Below, one piece after another: positions 22,198-31,071 of a DNA stretch of 64,000 nt. Under the pieces are notes generated by a model. It had not been told where the DNA came from, searched no databases, and was given only the letters and a program-made list of their open reading frames with translations. Origin of the DNA: Aquamicrobium sp. (GTDB lineage: Bacteria; Pseudomonadota; Alphaproteobacteria; Rhizobiales; Rhizobiaceae); contig JAHHDT010000005.1 in assembly GCA_019739225.1 (NCBI GenBank), forward strand, positions 868,001 to 932,000. The letters run 5' to 3'. A program made the position numbers and the translations under genes. The number at the start of each line of letters is the position of its first letter. Positions within the stretch are counted from its first letter, which is position 1.

Positions 22198-23850
22198 ATG
22201 AGCATTGAGTTCCGCAAGGAATATTTCGCCGACGAGCGCGACGACAACCTGAACGAGGTCGGCAAGCCGACCCAGCGCCAGGATGCGCTTGGCCATGTCA
22301 CCGGCAGGTCGCCTTATTTCGACGATCATCTCTTCGACGGACTGCTTCACATCCGCTGCGTGAGAAGCCCGCACCATCACGCGCGCATCCGGCGCATCGA
22401 CACCAGCGAAGCCGAGCGCATGCCGGGCGTGGTGAGGATCATCACCGGCAAGGACGTGCCGCATAACCTCAATACGCTGCTGTCGCTGCTCGACTTCGGC
22501 CTCGATGACGAGCCGCTGCTTTCTGACAAGAAGGTCGCCTACAAGGGCGAGCCGGTAGCGGCGGTGGTCGCCGAGACCGAGCGGGCGGCGCGGGATGCTG
22601 TAGCGAAGGTGCGGGTCGACTGGGAGGAGCTTCCTGCCGTCTTCGACGTGGAGGACGCAGTCAAGCCGGGCGCGCCGGTGGTCAACGAGGTCTACCCGAA
22701 GAACCTCTTCGTCTATCACGGCCGGTACGACCACCAGAAGCTGCGCTACGGCGACGTGGAAGCCGGTTTCCGTCAGGCGGACCGCATCATCGAAGGGCGA
22801 TACCAGATGTCGCCGATCGAGCAGGCGCCGACGGAGACCTGCGGCGCAATCGCTGCCCCCGAGACCAACGACCGCTACGTCGTCTACACGTCCACGCAGG
22901 CGCTGTTCTTCTCGCTCGACACCACGTCGAAGCTGCTCAAGACGCCGTCGAACCGGCTGCATTTCATCGGCGGCACCGTGGGCGGCGGCTTCGGCGGCAA
23001 GGTCGATTCCCTGCACGAGCCGATGGCGGTGCTGGGCACCATGCTGACCGGGCGGCCATGCAAATACATCTTCGACCGTGAGGAGGAGATGCAGGTGGGC
23101 GCGCCGCGCGGCGCGGAACGCTGGTACCTGAAGGACGGTGTGATGAATGACGGGCGCATCGTCGCCCGCAAGTTCGTCGGCTATTTCGACAGTGGTGCCT
23201 ACACGCGGCTTTCCAGCTACGCCATCATCAAGGGCGTCGGCCACCTGCCGGGGCCGTACACCATCCCCAACGTCTATGCCGACGTCTATTGCGTCTTCAC
23301 CAACCGGACGCCCGCGACCGCCATGCGCGGCTTCGGTATCACCGGTGTCGATTTCGCCATCGAAGCGCATATGGACAAGGTGGCGCACGAGGTCGGCCTG
23401 GACCCGATCGAACTGCGCATCCTCAACGCCTATCGCGACGGCGACATGAAGGCGCATCGCCGTCTCGCCAAGAACACGGCGCTGATCGAGTGCTGTCAGG
23501 TGGCCGCCGAAAAGGCCAAGTGGCCGCTCAGCCAGGCGGCCAGCCAGGCATCGTCTTTGCGCGATGGCGGCGGCGAGCGCGGCCGGCTGCCCGCCCACAC
23601 GGCGACCGACCAGAACGGCCTCGTCTCCGGGTTCACCGCGCAGAGTTACGCCAAGAAGTCCAGGGCTACGCAGCCATCCGCGACGCCGCCGCCCCAGATG
23701 GCGCGGCACGAAAGTGCGCCGGTGACGCCGCGTGTCGAACAGCCCCGGCCGCAGCCTGTGCAACCCGCCTCTGCACCGCCCCCGCCACCGGCCGCAACCG
23801 AACAACGGCACACGCGGTTTTCCTCCATCTCCGGCCTCAGGAGGCGATGA
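22198..23850 (+). CDS. Molybdopterin-binding subunit, N-terminal part (aldehyde oxidase/xanthine dehydrogenase-like) with Pro-rich C-terminal tail
   Basis: 'GKPTQRQDALGHVTGRSPYFDDH', 'GGTVGGGFGGKVDSLHEPMAVLG', 'TPATAMRGFGITGVDFAIE'; ends in a low-complexity tail (QPRPQPVQPASAPPPPPAATEQ) where the second Mo domain should continue. Confidence 0.9.
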   Translation: MSIEFRKEYFADERDDNLNEVGKPTQRQDALGHVTGRSPYFDDHLFDGLLHIRCVRSPHHHARIRRIDTSEAERMPGVVRIITGKDVPHNLNTLLSLLDFGLDDEPLLSDKKVAYKGEPVAAVVAETERAARDAVAKVRVDWEELPAVFDVEDAVKPGAPVVNEVYPKNLFVYHGRYDHQKLRYGDVEAGFRQADRIIEGRYQMSPIEQAPTETCGAIAAPETNDRYVVYTSTQALFFSLDTTSKLLKTPSNRLHFIGGTVGGGFGGKVDSLHEPMAVLGTMLTGRPCKYIFDREEEMQVGAPRGAERWYLKDGVMNDGRIVARKFVGYFDSGAYTRLSSYAIIKGVGHLPGPYTIPNVYADVYCVFTNRTPATAMRGFGITGVDFAIEAHMDKVAHEVGLDPIELRILNAYRDGDMKAHRRLAKNTALIECCQVAAEKAKWPLSQAASQASSLRDGGGERGRLPAHTATDQNGLVSGFTAQSYAKKSRATQPSATPPPQMARHESAPVTPRVEQPRPQPVQPASAPPPPPAATEQRHTRFSSISGLRRR

Positions 23851-23851
23851 C

Positions 23852-24877
23852 ATGGCGATCCATCGTGGACGTGGCTTTGCCTCGATCAACTATCCCATCG
23901 GCATGAATCTCGGCGGTGACCCTTCTCAGGCTCTCGTGCACTCCAATCCCGGCGGCAAGTTCATGGTGGCGCTGTCCTCCATCGATCTCGGCCAGGGCAT
24001 GAAATCGGTGACACGCCAGATCGCCGCCGAAACGCTCGGCGTGCCGGTCGAGGACGTCTATGTGGATACGGCTGACTCCGATACCGGCCCGCACTGCATG
24101 GGCTCTTTCGCCTCGCGCGGCACGCACCGCGTCGGCAATGCCGTCATTCAGGCCGCTCAGGAAGCGCGCTCGGTCATGCTGGAAGCGGCGGCCGAGGAAC
24201 TGGAGGTCGACCCCGCCGATCTCGTCACCGACGGCAAGGGCAACATTCACGTCAAGGGCGCGCCCTCGAAATCGATCACCACGGCGGAAGCCTGCGGGGC
24301 GGCGCAGTTCAAGCAGGGTCGCACCGTTTCGGGGCGCGGCATCTTCCTGATCCCGCTGTCGGAGGTGGATGCGGATACCGGCGAGATGACGCCGGTGTCC
24401 TGTTTCGCCCATGCCGCTCTGATCGTCGACGTCGATGTCGACGACGAGACCGGCGAAATTGATGTCATCCAGATGAACAGCGCCTACGAGCTCGGGCGAG
24501 CGCTGAACCCGCGCCTTGTCGAGCAGCAGCTCGTGGGCGGCGCCTGGATGGGTATGAGCCATGCCGCGTGGGAGACGACGGAACCCTACTATCCGGAACG
24601 CAGCCACGGTCCGCTCGACTTCAACACCTATCTGATGCCCGGGCCCGGTGACATCGCCCCGCATAACATCGCGATCCTCGAGCGTCCCGCGCCGGATGGC
24701 CCCTTTGGCGGCAAGGGGCCGGGCGAAATGTGCGCCAATCCGGTGCTGCCGGCGATGGTCAATGCCGTTTTCAACGCCGTCGGGGTCCGCATCGACGAAT
24801 TGCCGATCACGCCGGAAAAGGTGCTGCGCGGCATCCGCGCCAACGGCGGTGCGCAGCCGCAGGGCCGGCGGGGTTGA
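23852..24877 (+). CDS. Molybdopterin-binding subunit, C-terminal part, as a separate ORF
   Basis: Starts 1 nt after the previous stop; 'FASINYPIGMNLGGDPSQALVHSNPGGKFMVALSSIDLGQGMKSVTRQIAAETLGVPVEDVYVDTADSDTGPHCMGSFASRGT' and 'GPFGGKGPGEMCANPVLPAMVNAVFNAVGVRIDELPITPEKVL'. Confidence 0.9.
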   Translation: MAIHRGRGFASINYPIGMNLGGDPSQALVHSNPGGKFMVALSSIDLGQGMKSVTRQIAAETLGVPVEDVYVDTADSDTGPHCMGSFASRGTHRVGNAVIQAAQEARSVMLEAAAEELEVDPADLVTDGKGNIHVKGAPSKSITTAEACGAAQFKQGRTVSGRGIFLIPLSEVDADTGEMTPVSCFAHAALIVDVDVDDETGEIDVIQMNSAYELGRALNPRLVEQQLVGGAWMGMSHAAWETTEPYYPERSHGPLDFNTYLMPGPGDIAPHNIAILERPAPDGPFGGKGPGEMCANPVLPAMVNAVFNAVGVRIDELPITPEKVLRGIRANGGAQPQGRRG

Positions 24878-24902
24878 GGGGCTTCTAGGATGCAGGTGCT
24901 CT

Positions 24903-25081
24903 ACGTTGCCCCCCTCTGTCCTGTCGGACATCTCCCCCACGAGGGGGGAGATAGGCAGCTTCGCGCTCATCGTCCTTTCTGCAACGCCCAGGTTGATGAT
25001 TTGCGAAAGTCGGGCGGCCGGCTGATCTCCCCCCTTGTGGGGGAGATGTCCGGCAGGACAGAGGGGGGTGCGAAGGAACGC
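24903..25081. repeat. Palindromic intergenic repeat, copy 2 of family A
   Basis: Same arms as 20209-20381: 'CCCCCTCTGTCCTGTCGGACATCTCCCCCACGAGGGGGGAGAT...ATCTCCCCCCTTGTGGGGGAGATGTCCGGCAGGACAGAGGGGGGTGCGAAGGAACGC'. Confidence 0.9.
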
Positions 25082-25104
25082 GACGGTGGCCAGCGGGGTG
25101 CCCC

Positions 25105-25986
25105 ATGCCGATAAGGCGCTCCATCGTCGGCATAGACAGCCCTGATCGCCTCGCAACCTCGCTGCGCGATGCGCAATATCTGGCCGATGACAGCCTTGCG
25201 ACGGCGGCATATCTCGCGCTGGCGCTCGGCAAGCCGCTGCTGCTCGAAGGCGCGCCGGGCGTCGGCAAGACCGAGGGTGCAAAGGCCATCGCCTCCGTGC
25301 TTGGACGCCAGCTCGTGCGCCTGCAATGTTATGAGGGAATCGATTCCGCCCACGCGCTCTATGAATGGAACTATCCGCGCCAGATGCTGGCGATCCGCCA
25401 GGCGCGGGAGGAATTCGTCAACATCTACGCCGACGATTTCCTCATCGCGCGGCCCATGCTGGAGGCGCTGCGCCATCCGCGCGATACGGTGCTGCTGATT
25501 GACGAGATCGATCGTGCCGACCACGAGTTCGAAGCGTTCCTGCTGGAGTTCCTGTCCGACTTCTCGATCTCGATCCCCGAACGCGGCACGATCCGCGCGC
25601 AGGAGCATCCCGTTGTGGTGCTCACTTCCAACCGCACGCGCGAGCTTCATGAGGCCTTGCGGCGGCGCTGCGTCTATCACTGGATCGATTATCCCCATCC
25701 GACGCGCGAGGCGGAGATCGTGATGATGCGCGCCAGCCAGGTGGCGCACGACACGGCATATCGCGTGGTCGTGGCGGTCGGTGCGCTGCGTGCCGAGCCG
25801 CTTGCGAAGCCTCCCGGCGTTGCGGAAACCGTGGAGTGGGCGGAAGCAGCGACCTTGCTGCACGAGCAGGGCGCTGCGTGGCCGGCAGCGTTCCGGCGGG
25901 CTATCGGCGTTGCGCTGAAGGATCAGGACGACCTCATGTTCCTCGAACCCCGCCTCGACGATATGCTGCGGGAGGCCGCAGCGTGA
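25105..25986 (+). CDS. MoxR-family AAA+ ATPase (CoxD-like)
   Basis: Walker A 'LLEGAPGVGKTEGAKAIA', 'DTVLLIDEIDRADHEFEAFLLEFLSDF'. Confidence 0.93.
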   Translation: MPIRRSIVGIDSPDRLATSLRDAQYLADDSLATAAYLALALGKPLLLEGAPGVGKTEGAKAIASVLGRQLVRLQCYEGIDSAHALYEWNYPRQMLAIRQAREEFVNIYADDFLIARPMLEALRHPRDTVLLIDEIDRADHEFEAFLLEFLSDFSISIPERGTIRAQEHPVVVLTSNRTRELHEALRRRCVYHWIDYPHPTREAEIVMMRASQVAHDTAYRVVVAVGALRAEPLAKPPGVAETVEWAEAATLLHEQGAAWPAAFRRAIGVALKDQDDLMFLEPRLDDMLREAAA

Positions 25987-26018
25987 ACGATTGTTTTCTA
26001 GAGATGCTGGTTGTGGGT

Positions 26019-26154
26019 ACCCCCACCCCTTACCCCTCCCCACAAGGGGGAGGGGAGACATCCACGCTGGCGTTTAATTCGGAAACCTCTGATGACACGC
26101 GCATCGGTTCCAGAATCCCCCTCCCCCTTGTGGGGAGGGGTAAGGGGTGGGGGT
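26019..26154. repeat. Palindromic intergenic repeat, family B
   Basis: Inverted arms 'ACCCCCACCCCTTACCCCTCCCCACAAGGGGGAGGGG' / 'CCCCCTCCCCCTTGTGGGGAGGGGTAAGGGGTGGGGGT'. Confidence 0.9.
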
Positions 26155-26197
26155 GTGCAACCTCGGTTCGTTGGACGGCTGACTGCGGGGGCGTGGG

Positions 26198-27310
26198 ATG
26201 ATCTCTCCGCTTCCCCGTCCGCTTCTGCCCTTCGTCGAGTTCGCAACCCTGCTGCGAACCAACGGTTTCGCGGTTGCGCCGGAGCAGACGCAGACCTTCG
26301 TCGCCGCGGTGGGACTGCTCGGTCCGCGCTCGATGGAGGACATTTACCGCGCCGCCCTCGCCACAATCGGCCCGTCGCCGGATCGCCGCGATGAGTTCGA
26401 TGCGCTGTTTCGACTGGCCTTCCTCGGACAATCGCTCCCGGCCGCGACCGGCGAGCCGGACGAGGACGAACTGGAGGCCTATGACGATCGCGATGGCGGT
26501 ATGGAGCCGCCTGAAACCGACGAGGCCGAAGAGTCGGGCGGCACGCCGACGGGGGCGGAGCGCTTGTTTAATCGCCGCTTTGCCGAGCTGTCGGAGGCTG
26601 AGGCGCTGCGCCGTTTCCGTCGCCGCGCGCCATCGGAACTGCCGCGCAGGCGCTCGCGAAGGCTTGTCGCGGGTAAGGGGCGCGGTCGTCTCGACATGCG
26701 CGGGGCGCTGCGCGAAGCGGTCGCGCGCGATGGCGAGGTCGTGCATCTGCCGACGCTCGATCGCAGGCAGCGCCGCCGGCGTATCTTGCTGCTGATCGAC
26801 GTGTCCGGATCGATGAAGGACAACACCGACACCTATCTGCGCTTTGCCCATGCTTTGGCGCAGGCGACGGACAGGCTCGAGGTCTTCACGCTCGGAACCC
26901 GTCTCACGCGCATCACGCGGGCGCTCCGTCGGCGCAGCCGCGATCAGGCCCTCGGGCTCGCGTCGACGCTCGTGGCGGATTGGGATGGCGGCACACGGCT
27001 TGGCGATGCCTTGCAGGCATTTCTCGCCGTGCCGCGCTTTTCCGGTTTCTCGCGCGGCGCGCTGGTCGTCATTCTTTCCGACGGATTGGAGCGTGGCGAC
27101 CACACCGCCATGACCGATGCCATGCAACGCCTGGCGCGGCTTGCATGGCGAATCCTGTGGCTGAATCCGCTTGCCGGCGGTGCGGCCTATACCGCCGAGA
27201 CCGGCGCGCTCAGGTCGGTGCTGCCATTCATCGACCGGCTCGGCGATGGATCGAGCGCGCGCAGCGTCTGCGCAGAGGTGCTCGGCTTCGAACGGAGACT
27301 GTCTGCATGA
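26198..27310 (+). CDS. VWA domain-containing protein (CoxE-like)
   Basis: MIDAS-like 'ILLLIDVSGSMKDNTDTYLRFAHAL'; follows the MoxR gene. Confidence 0.92.
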   Translation: MISPLPRPLLPFVEFATLLRTNGFAVAPEQTQTFVAAVGLLGPRSMEDIYRAALATIGPSPDRRDEFDALFRLAFLGQSLPAATGEPDEDELEAYDDRDGGMEPPETDEAEESGGTPTGAERLFNRRFAELSEAEALRRFRRRAPSELPRRRSRRLVAGKGRGRLDMRGALREAVARDGEVVHLPTLDRRQRRRRILLLIDVSGSMKDNTDTYLRFAHALAQATDRLEVFTLGTRLTRITRALRRRSRDQALGLASTLVADWDGGTRLGDALQAFLAVPRFSGFSRGALVVILSDGLERGDHTAMTDAMQRLARLAWRILWLNPLAGGAAYTAETGALRSVLPFIDRLGDGSSARSVCAEVLGFERRLSA

Positions 27311-28188
27311 AGATCATCGACGCGCATCACCATATCTGGCGGCAGGCGGATCTGCCCTGGCTTCTCGGCCCGACCCAGCCGCGCATTTTCGGCGCATACG
27401 ACGCGATCAAGCGCGACTACCCGATCGAAGAATATCTGGAGGACATCGCGGGAAGCGGCGTCGAGAAATCCGTCTACGTGCAGGCGAACTGGGCGCCCAA
27501 CTGGGCGGAGGACGAGGTCGCCTGGGTGCAGGAAACGGCAGATAGAACGGGCTGGCCGCATGCGATCGTCGGCTATTGCGACATGACGGTCCCAGACGCA
27601 CGGCCCGCCCTCGACAAGCTTGCGAAATATCCGCTCATGCGCGGCATCCGCCAGCAGTTCCACTGGCACGAGAACGAGCAGTACCGTTTCGCCAGGACGC
27701 CCGACCTATGTCGTGACGCCAACGTGCAGCGCAACGTCGCCTATCTGAGGGATTACGACTGGAGCTTCGACCTGCAGGTCTTCGCCGACCAGATGGACGG
27801 GGCGGCCGAGCTTGCGGAAGCATGCCCCAAGATCACGTTCATCCTCCAGCATGCGGGCATGCTGGAGGACCTTTCCGACGACGGCCGCGCCACGTGGAAG
27901 GCGCAGATGCGCAAGCTTGCGAAGCAGGAGAACGTCGTCTCGAAACTTTCGGCCTTCGGCACCTTCATCCACCAGAACGACACTGCGCACATCGAACGGA
28001 TCCTGCACGACACCGTCGCGATCTTCGGCGCGAAACGCTGCCTCTACGGCTCCAATTTCCCCATCGAGAAACTTTGGACCAGCTACGGGGAACTCATGCG
28101 CGCCTTCCTGAAGGCCGCGAACGACCTCAGCGCGGGACGGCAGAAGGCGATCTTTTACGACACGGCAAAGCGGGCCTACCGGCTTTGA
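27307..28188 (+). CDS. Amidohydrolase family 2 (L-fuconolactonase/PDC-hydrolase-like)
   Basis: 'MKIIDAHHHIWRQADLPWL', 'RGIRQQFHWHEN', 'CLYGSNFPIEKLW'; start overlaps the VWA stop. Confidence 0.88.
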   Translation: MKIIDAHHHIWRQADLPWLLGPTQPRIFGAYDAIKRDYPIEEYLEDIAGSGVEKSVYVQANWAPNWAEDEVAWVQETADRTGWPHAIVGYCDMTVPDARPALDKLAKYPLMRGIRQQFHWHENEQYRFARTPDLCRDANVQRNVAYLRDYDWSFDLQVFADQMDGAAELAEACPKITFILQHAGMLEDLSDDGRATWKAQMRKLAKQENVVSKLSAFGTFIHQNDTAHIERILHDTVAIFGAKRCLYGSNFPIEKLWTSYGELMRAFLKAANDLSAGRQKAIFYDTAKRAYRL

Positions 28189-28215
28189 TCATCAGGCAAT
28201 GGAGGGAGAGGGACC

Positions 28216-29064
28216 ATGGCTCTTGAAATCAAGGTTCTCGACTATGGCGACATCGAGCTCGAATCGAGCTTCCTCGTGCTCGGCCGCAACTGCGGCATCA
28301 GGGCGCGCGTCTACACCTATGGGTTTCTGATCCTCGGCGGGCAGTATCCGATCGTTGTCGACACCGGATTCCGCGACAACGCGATCATGGAAACGCTTGG
28401 CATGCGCGGCCTGCAGTTCCATGAGCAGATGATCGAGAACCAGCTTGCCCGGCACGGGGTGAAGCCCGGCGACGTCCGCTACATCTGCCATACGCATCTG
28501 CACATCGACCACGCCGGCAAGGACGATCATTTCCCGATGAACACGACGGTGGTGATAAACCGCCGTGAGATGGAATGCTCGGTCTCGGGGCTCATGCATC
28601 CGCAATATCCGAAGCCCGACATCATGCATCTCGTCGAACGGCTGCACACGCCCGGCGCGCTACGCTTCGAGGATCTGGAGCTTTCGGGGCCGGTGGAGCT
28701 GATCCCCGGCGTCGTGCTTGAGGCCGCCAACGCCCACACCGAGGGCTCGATGAACGTCCATGTCGAGACCGCCGAGGGCCGCGCCACCATCTGCGGCGAC
28801 GTGATCTACGACATCCAGAACCAGATCGTCGAACCGTTCCACCAGATTCAGGCGAACGAGCCGCAGGTCACCGGCAACCATGCCGGATCGAAACGCTCGG
28901 AAAAGGCCGCGATCAAGAAGCTGCTCAACGGTTCGCGTTTCCTGCTTCCGGTGCACGACAAGCCGGCCAAGGTGGAAAACGGCCAGATCGTCGGCCGGCT
29001 CGACATGGCCGTGCCGGGCCCGGTGAGCCAGACGGTGCACCGCCGCAACTGGTTCCCGGTCTAG
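28216..29064 (+). CDS. MBL-fold hydrolase, N-acyl homoserine lactonase-like
   Basis: Zn motif 'THLHIDHAGKDD' (HxHxDH) and 'LEAANAHTEGSMNV'. Confidence 0.87.
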   Translation: MALEIKVLDYGDIELESSFLVLGRNCGIRARVYTYGFLILGGQYPIVVDTGFRDNAIMETLGMRGLQFHEQMIENQLARHGVKPGDVRYICHTHLHIDHAGKDDHFPMNTTVVINRREMECSVSGLMHPQYPKPDIMHLVERLHTPGALRFEDLELSGPVELIPGVVLEAANAHTEGSMNVHVETAEGRATICGDVIYDIQNQIVEPFHQIQANEPQVTGNHAGSKRSEKAAIKKLLNGSRFLLPVHDKPAKVENGQIVGRLDMAVPGPVSQTVHRRNWFPV

Positions 29065-29088
29065 GTTCGGCGATACGAGGAGGGGACA

Positions 29089-30678
29089 ATGGCGCACGAC
29101 GCAGCAAGACCGCACTTCCGCGATCTGATCGACGAACACGCGCCGGTGCGGCAGATCGGGTCCGGCTTTATTTTCACCGAGGGGCCGATCTGGCATCCGC
29201 TCGAGCATCATCTGCTGTTCTCGGACATGCCCGGCGACGTGCGCCGGCGTTGGGACCGCGACGGCGTTCGCGAGGTGATGCGGCCGGCCAACAAGGGCAA
29301 CGGCATGACCTACGATGCCGATCTCAACCTGTTGGTTTGCGAGCACGCCACGTCGAGCGTAGCGCGGTTCGGGCCTGACGGCCGCCGCGATGTCGTTGCC
29401 AGCCATTTCGATGGCAAGGAGCTGAACAGTCCGAACGATCTGTGCGTACACTCCAGCGGCGCGATCTATTTCTCCGACCCGTGGTACGGCCGCATGGCGC
29501 ATTACGGCGTGGAGCGCCCGCGCCAGCTCGGATGGCAGGGCGTGTTCCGTATCCCGCCCGGGCAGGTTGGCGGCGAGCCGCAATTGCTGGTCGACCGCTA
29601 CCTCTTCAGCCAGCCCAATGGACTGTGTTTCTCGCCCGACGAGACGCTGCTCTATGTGAACGACACCGAGCAGTGCAACATCCGTGTCTTCGACGTGAAG
29701 CCGGACGGCACGCTGGGCGGCGGCCGCCTATTCGCCTCTGGCATCAAGGATACGCTGAAACCCGGCGTGCCCGACGGCATGAAGTGCGATGCGGATGGCA
29801 ACGTCTGGGTGACGGCGCCGGGCGGTGTGTGGGTCTACGATCCGGCAGGGCAGCTTCTCGGCAAGGTGTCCATTCCCGAACTGCCGGCCAACCTGCACTG
29901 GGGCGGGGAAGACTGGCGCACGCTGTTCGTCTGCGCGTCGACCTCGGTCTATGCCGTAGACGTCAAGATCGGCCCGCGTATCGAACCTTTCATGCGCCCG
30001 CGTGCTGCTGCGCGGTCGGCACCATCCGCCGCCAACCAGTCCGTCGCTGCGGCCGGCGACGGCAGCTTCAAGCTCGATACGTCGCGCTGCGCACTCATCA
30101 TACAGGACATGCAGAACGATGTGGTGATGGAGGGCGGAGCCTTCGCAGATTCCGGTTCGCCGCAGCACTGCCGCGAGCAGAACGCGATCGAGAATGCGCG
30201 CCGCCTCGCCGAGCATTGCCGCGCGATCGGCGTGCCGGTGATCCATGTCTGGTTCGAGGTCGACAACGCCGGCCGCGGCATGACGCTGAACGCGCCGCTG
30301 TTCGAAAACACGGTGCAGGCCAACGCGCTGGTGAAAGGCAGCTGGGGCGCCCAGCCCGTGCCGGGGCTGGAAGCACAGGCGGGCGACCATGTCGTCTCCA
30401 AGAACCGCATGAGCGCCTGGGAAGGCACCAGCCTGGAAACCGTGCTCAAGGCCGAAGGGCGGGACACGATCATCGAGACCGGCGCCTGGACCAACATGTC
30501 CATCGAGCACACGGCGCGGACCGGCGCCGACAAGGGCTACATCATGATCGTGCCGGAGGATGCCTGCTCGACCATGAACGCCGACTGGCACCGCGCCTCG
30601 ATTGACTACGCGTTGCAGAATGTCGCCGCCGTGACCACGACCGATGAGGTTCTGCGGGCGCTTGGAGCGGCCGGCTAG
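29089..30678 (+). CDS. Fusion: SMP-30/gluconolactonase-like beta-propeller + isochorismatase/cysteine-hydrolase-like domain
   Basis: N-term 'FTEGPIWHPLEHHLLFSDMPGDVRRRW...SPNDLCVHSSGAIYFSDP'; C-term from ~30080 'CALIIQDMQNDVV...LVKGSWGAQPVPGL...GAWTNMSIEHTAR'. Confidence 0.9.
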   Translation: MAHDAARPHFRDLIDEHAPVRQIGSGFIFTEGPIWHPLEHHLLFSDMPGDVRRRWDRDGVREVMRPANKGNGMTYDADLNLLVCEHATSSVARFGPDGRRDVVASHFDGKELNSPNDLCVHSSGAIYFSDPWYGRMAHYGVERPRQLGWQGVFRIPPGQVGGEPQLLVDRYLFSQPNGLCFSPDETLLYVNDTEQCNIRVFDVKPDGTLGGGRLFASGIKDTLKPGVPDGMKCDADGNVWVTAPGGVWVYDPAGQLLGKVSIPELPANLHWGGEDWRTLFVCASTSVYAVDVKIGPRIEPFMRPRAAARSAPSAANQSVAAAGDGSFKLDTSRCALIIQDMQNDVVMEGGAFADSGSPQHCREQNAIENARRLAEHCRAIGVPVIHVWFEVDNAGRGMTLNAPLFENTVQANALVKGSWGAQPVPGLEAQAGDHVVSKNRMSAWEGTSLETVLKAEGRDTIIETGAWTNMSIEHTARTGADKGYIMIVPEDACSTMNADWHRASIDYALQNVAAVTTTDEVLRALGAAG

Positions 30679-30772
30679 CGCCCGCTCACCCGGCTGCGCA
30701 ACATTGCTCGCGGGAAATCTCACGCTACGCGTTGACACACTCCGCGTAGCAGATACTAGATGTAGTCGTCAT

Positions 30773-30955
30773 GGTTCTTGCGAGTCGGGTTTAGACTCAA
30801 GAGCTAAGAGGGAAGCCGGTGCGCATGTAGTGCAAGGCCGGCGCTGCCCCCGCAACTGTAAGCAGTGAGCTTGCGTCGAGTTACGCCACTGGTGCGAGAG
30901 CGCCGGGAAGGCCGACGAAAGCGGCGACCTGCGAGCCAGGAGACCTGCCGTGACG
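30773..30955 (+). promoter_or_regulatory. Cobalamin riboswitch aptamer
   Basis: Conserved blocks: 'GAGGGAAGCCGGTGCG', 'GCCGGCGCTGCCCCCGCAACTGTAAGC', 'GCCACTG', 'GCCGGGAAGGC', 'GCGAGCCAGGAGACCTGCC'. Confidence 0.93.
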
Positions 30956-31043
30956 AACACACACGAACCTCGGGCGGGGTGTCCCGATGGTGCGCGTTGC
31001 TGATGCGCGGTCCGCCGTGCGCCCCGGCATGCGTCCCGCGAAA

Positions 31044-31067
31044 TCCCCGTCCAAAACGCCACGGGGA
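31044..31067 (+). promoter_or_regulatory. Candidate ribosome-binding-site-sequestering hairpin (riboswitch expression platform)
   Basis: TCCCCGT-ccaaaacgcc-ACGGGGA, 7-bp stem ending 4 nt before the nrdA ATG (31072); the 3' arm holds the purine-rich SD-like GGGGA. Confidence 0.6.
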
Positions 31068-31071
31068 CAAG

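Noticed and set aside
22198-23850. Form I CO dehydrogenase large subunit (coxL)
   Set aside because: No AYxCSFR active-site motif; has RGFG as in xanthine dehydrogenase/aldehyde oxidase-type proteins.
22180-23889. 569-aa minus-strand ORF
   Set aside because: Antisense to the Mo subunit; shadow ORF.
20209-26154. Possible CRISPR array or transposon ends from the repeated palindromes
   Set aside because: No regular repeat-spacer structure and no transposase; they are isolated inverted repeats of REP/RIME type.
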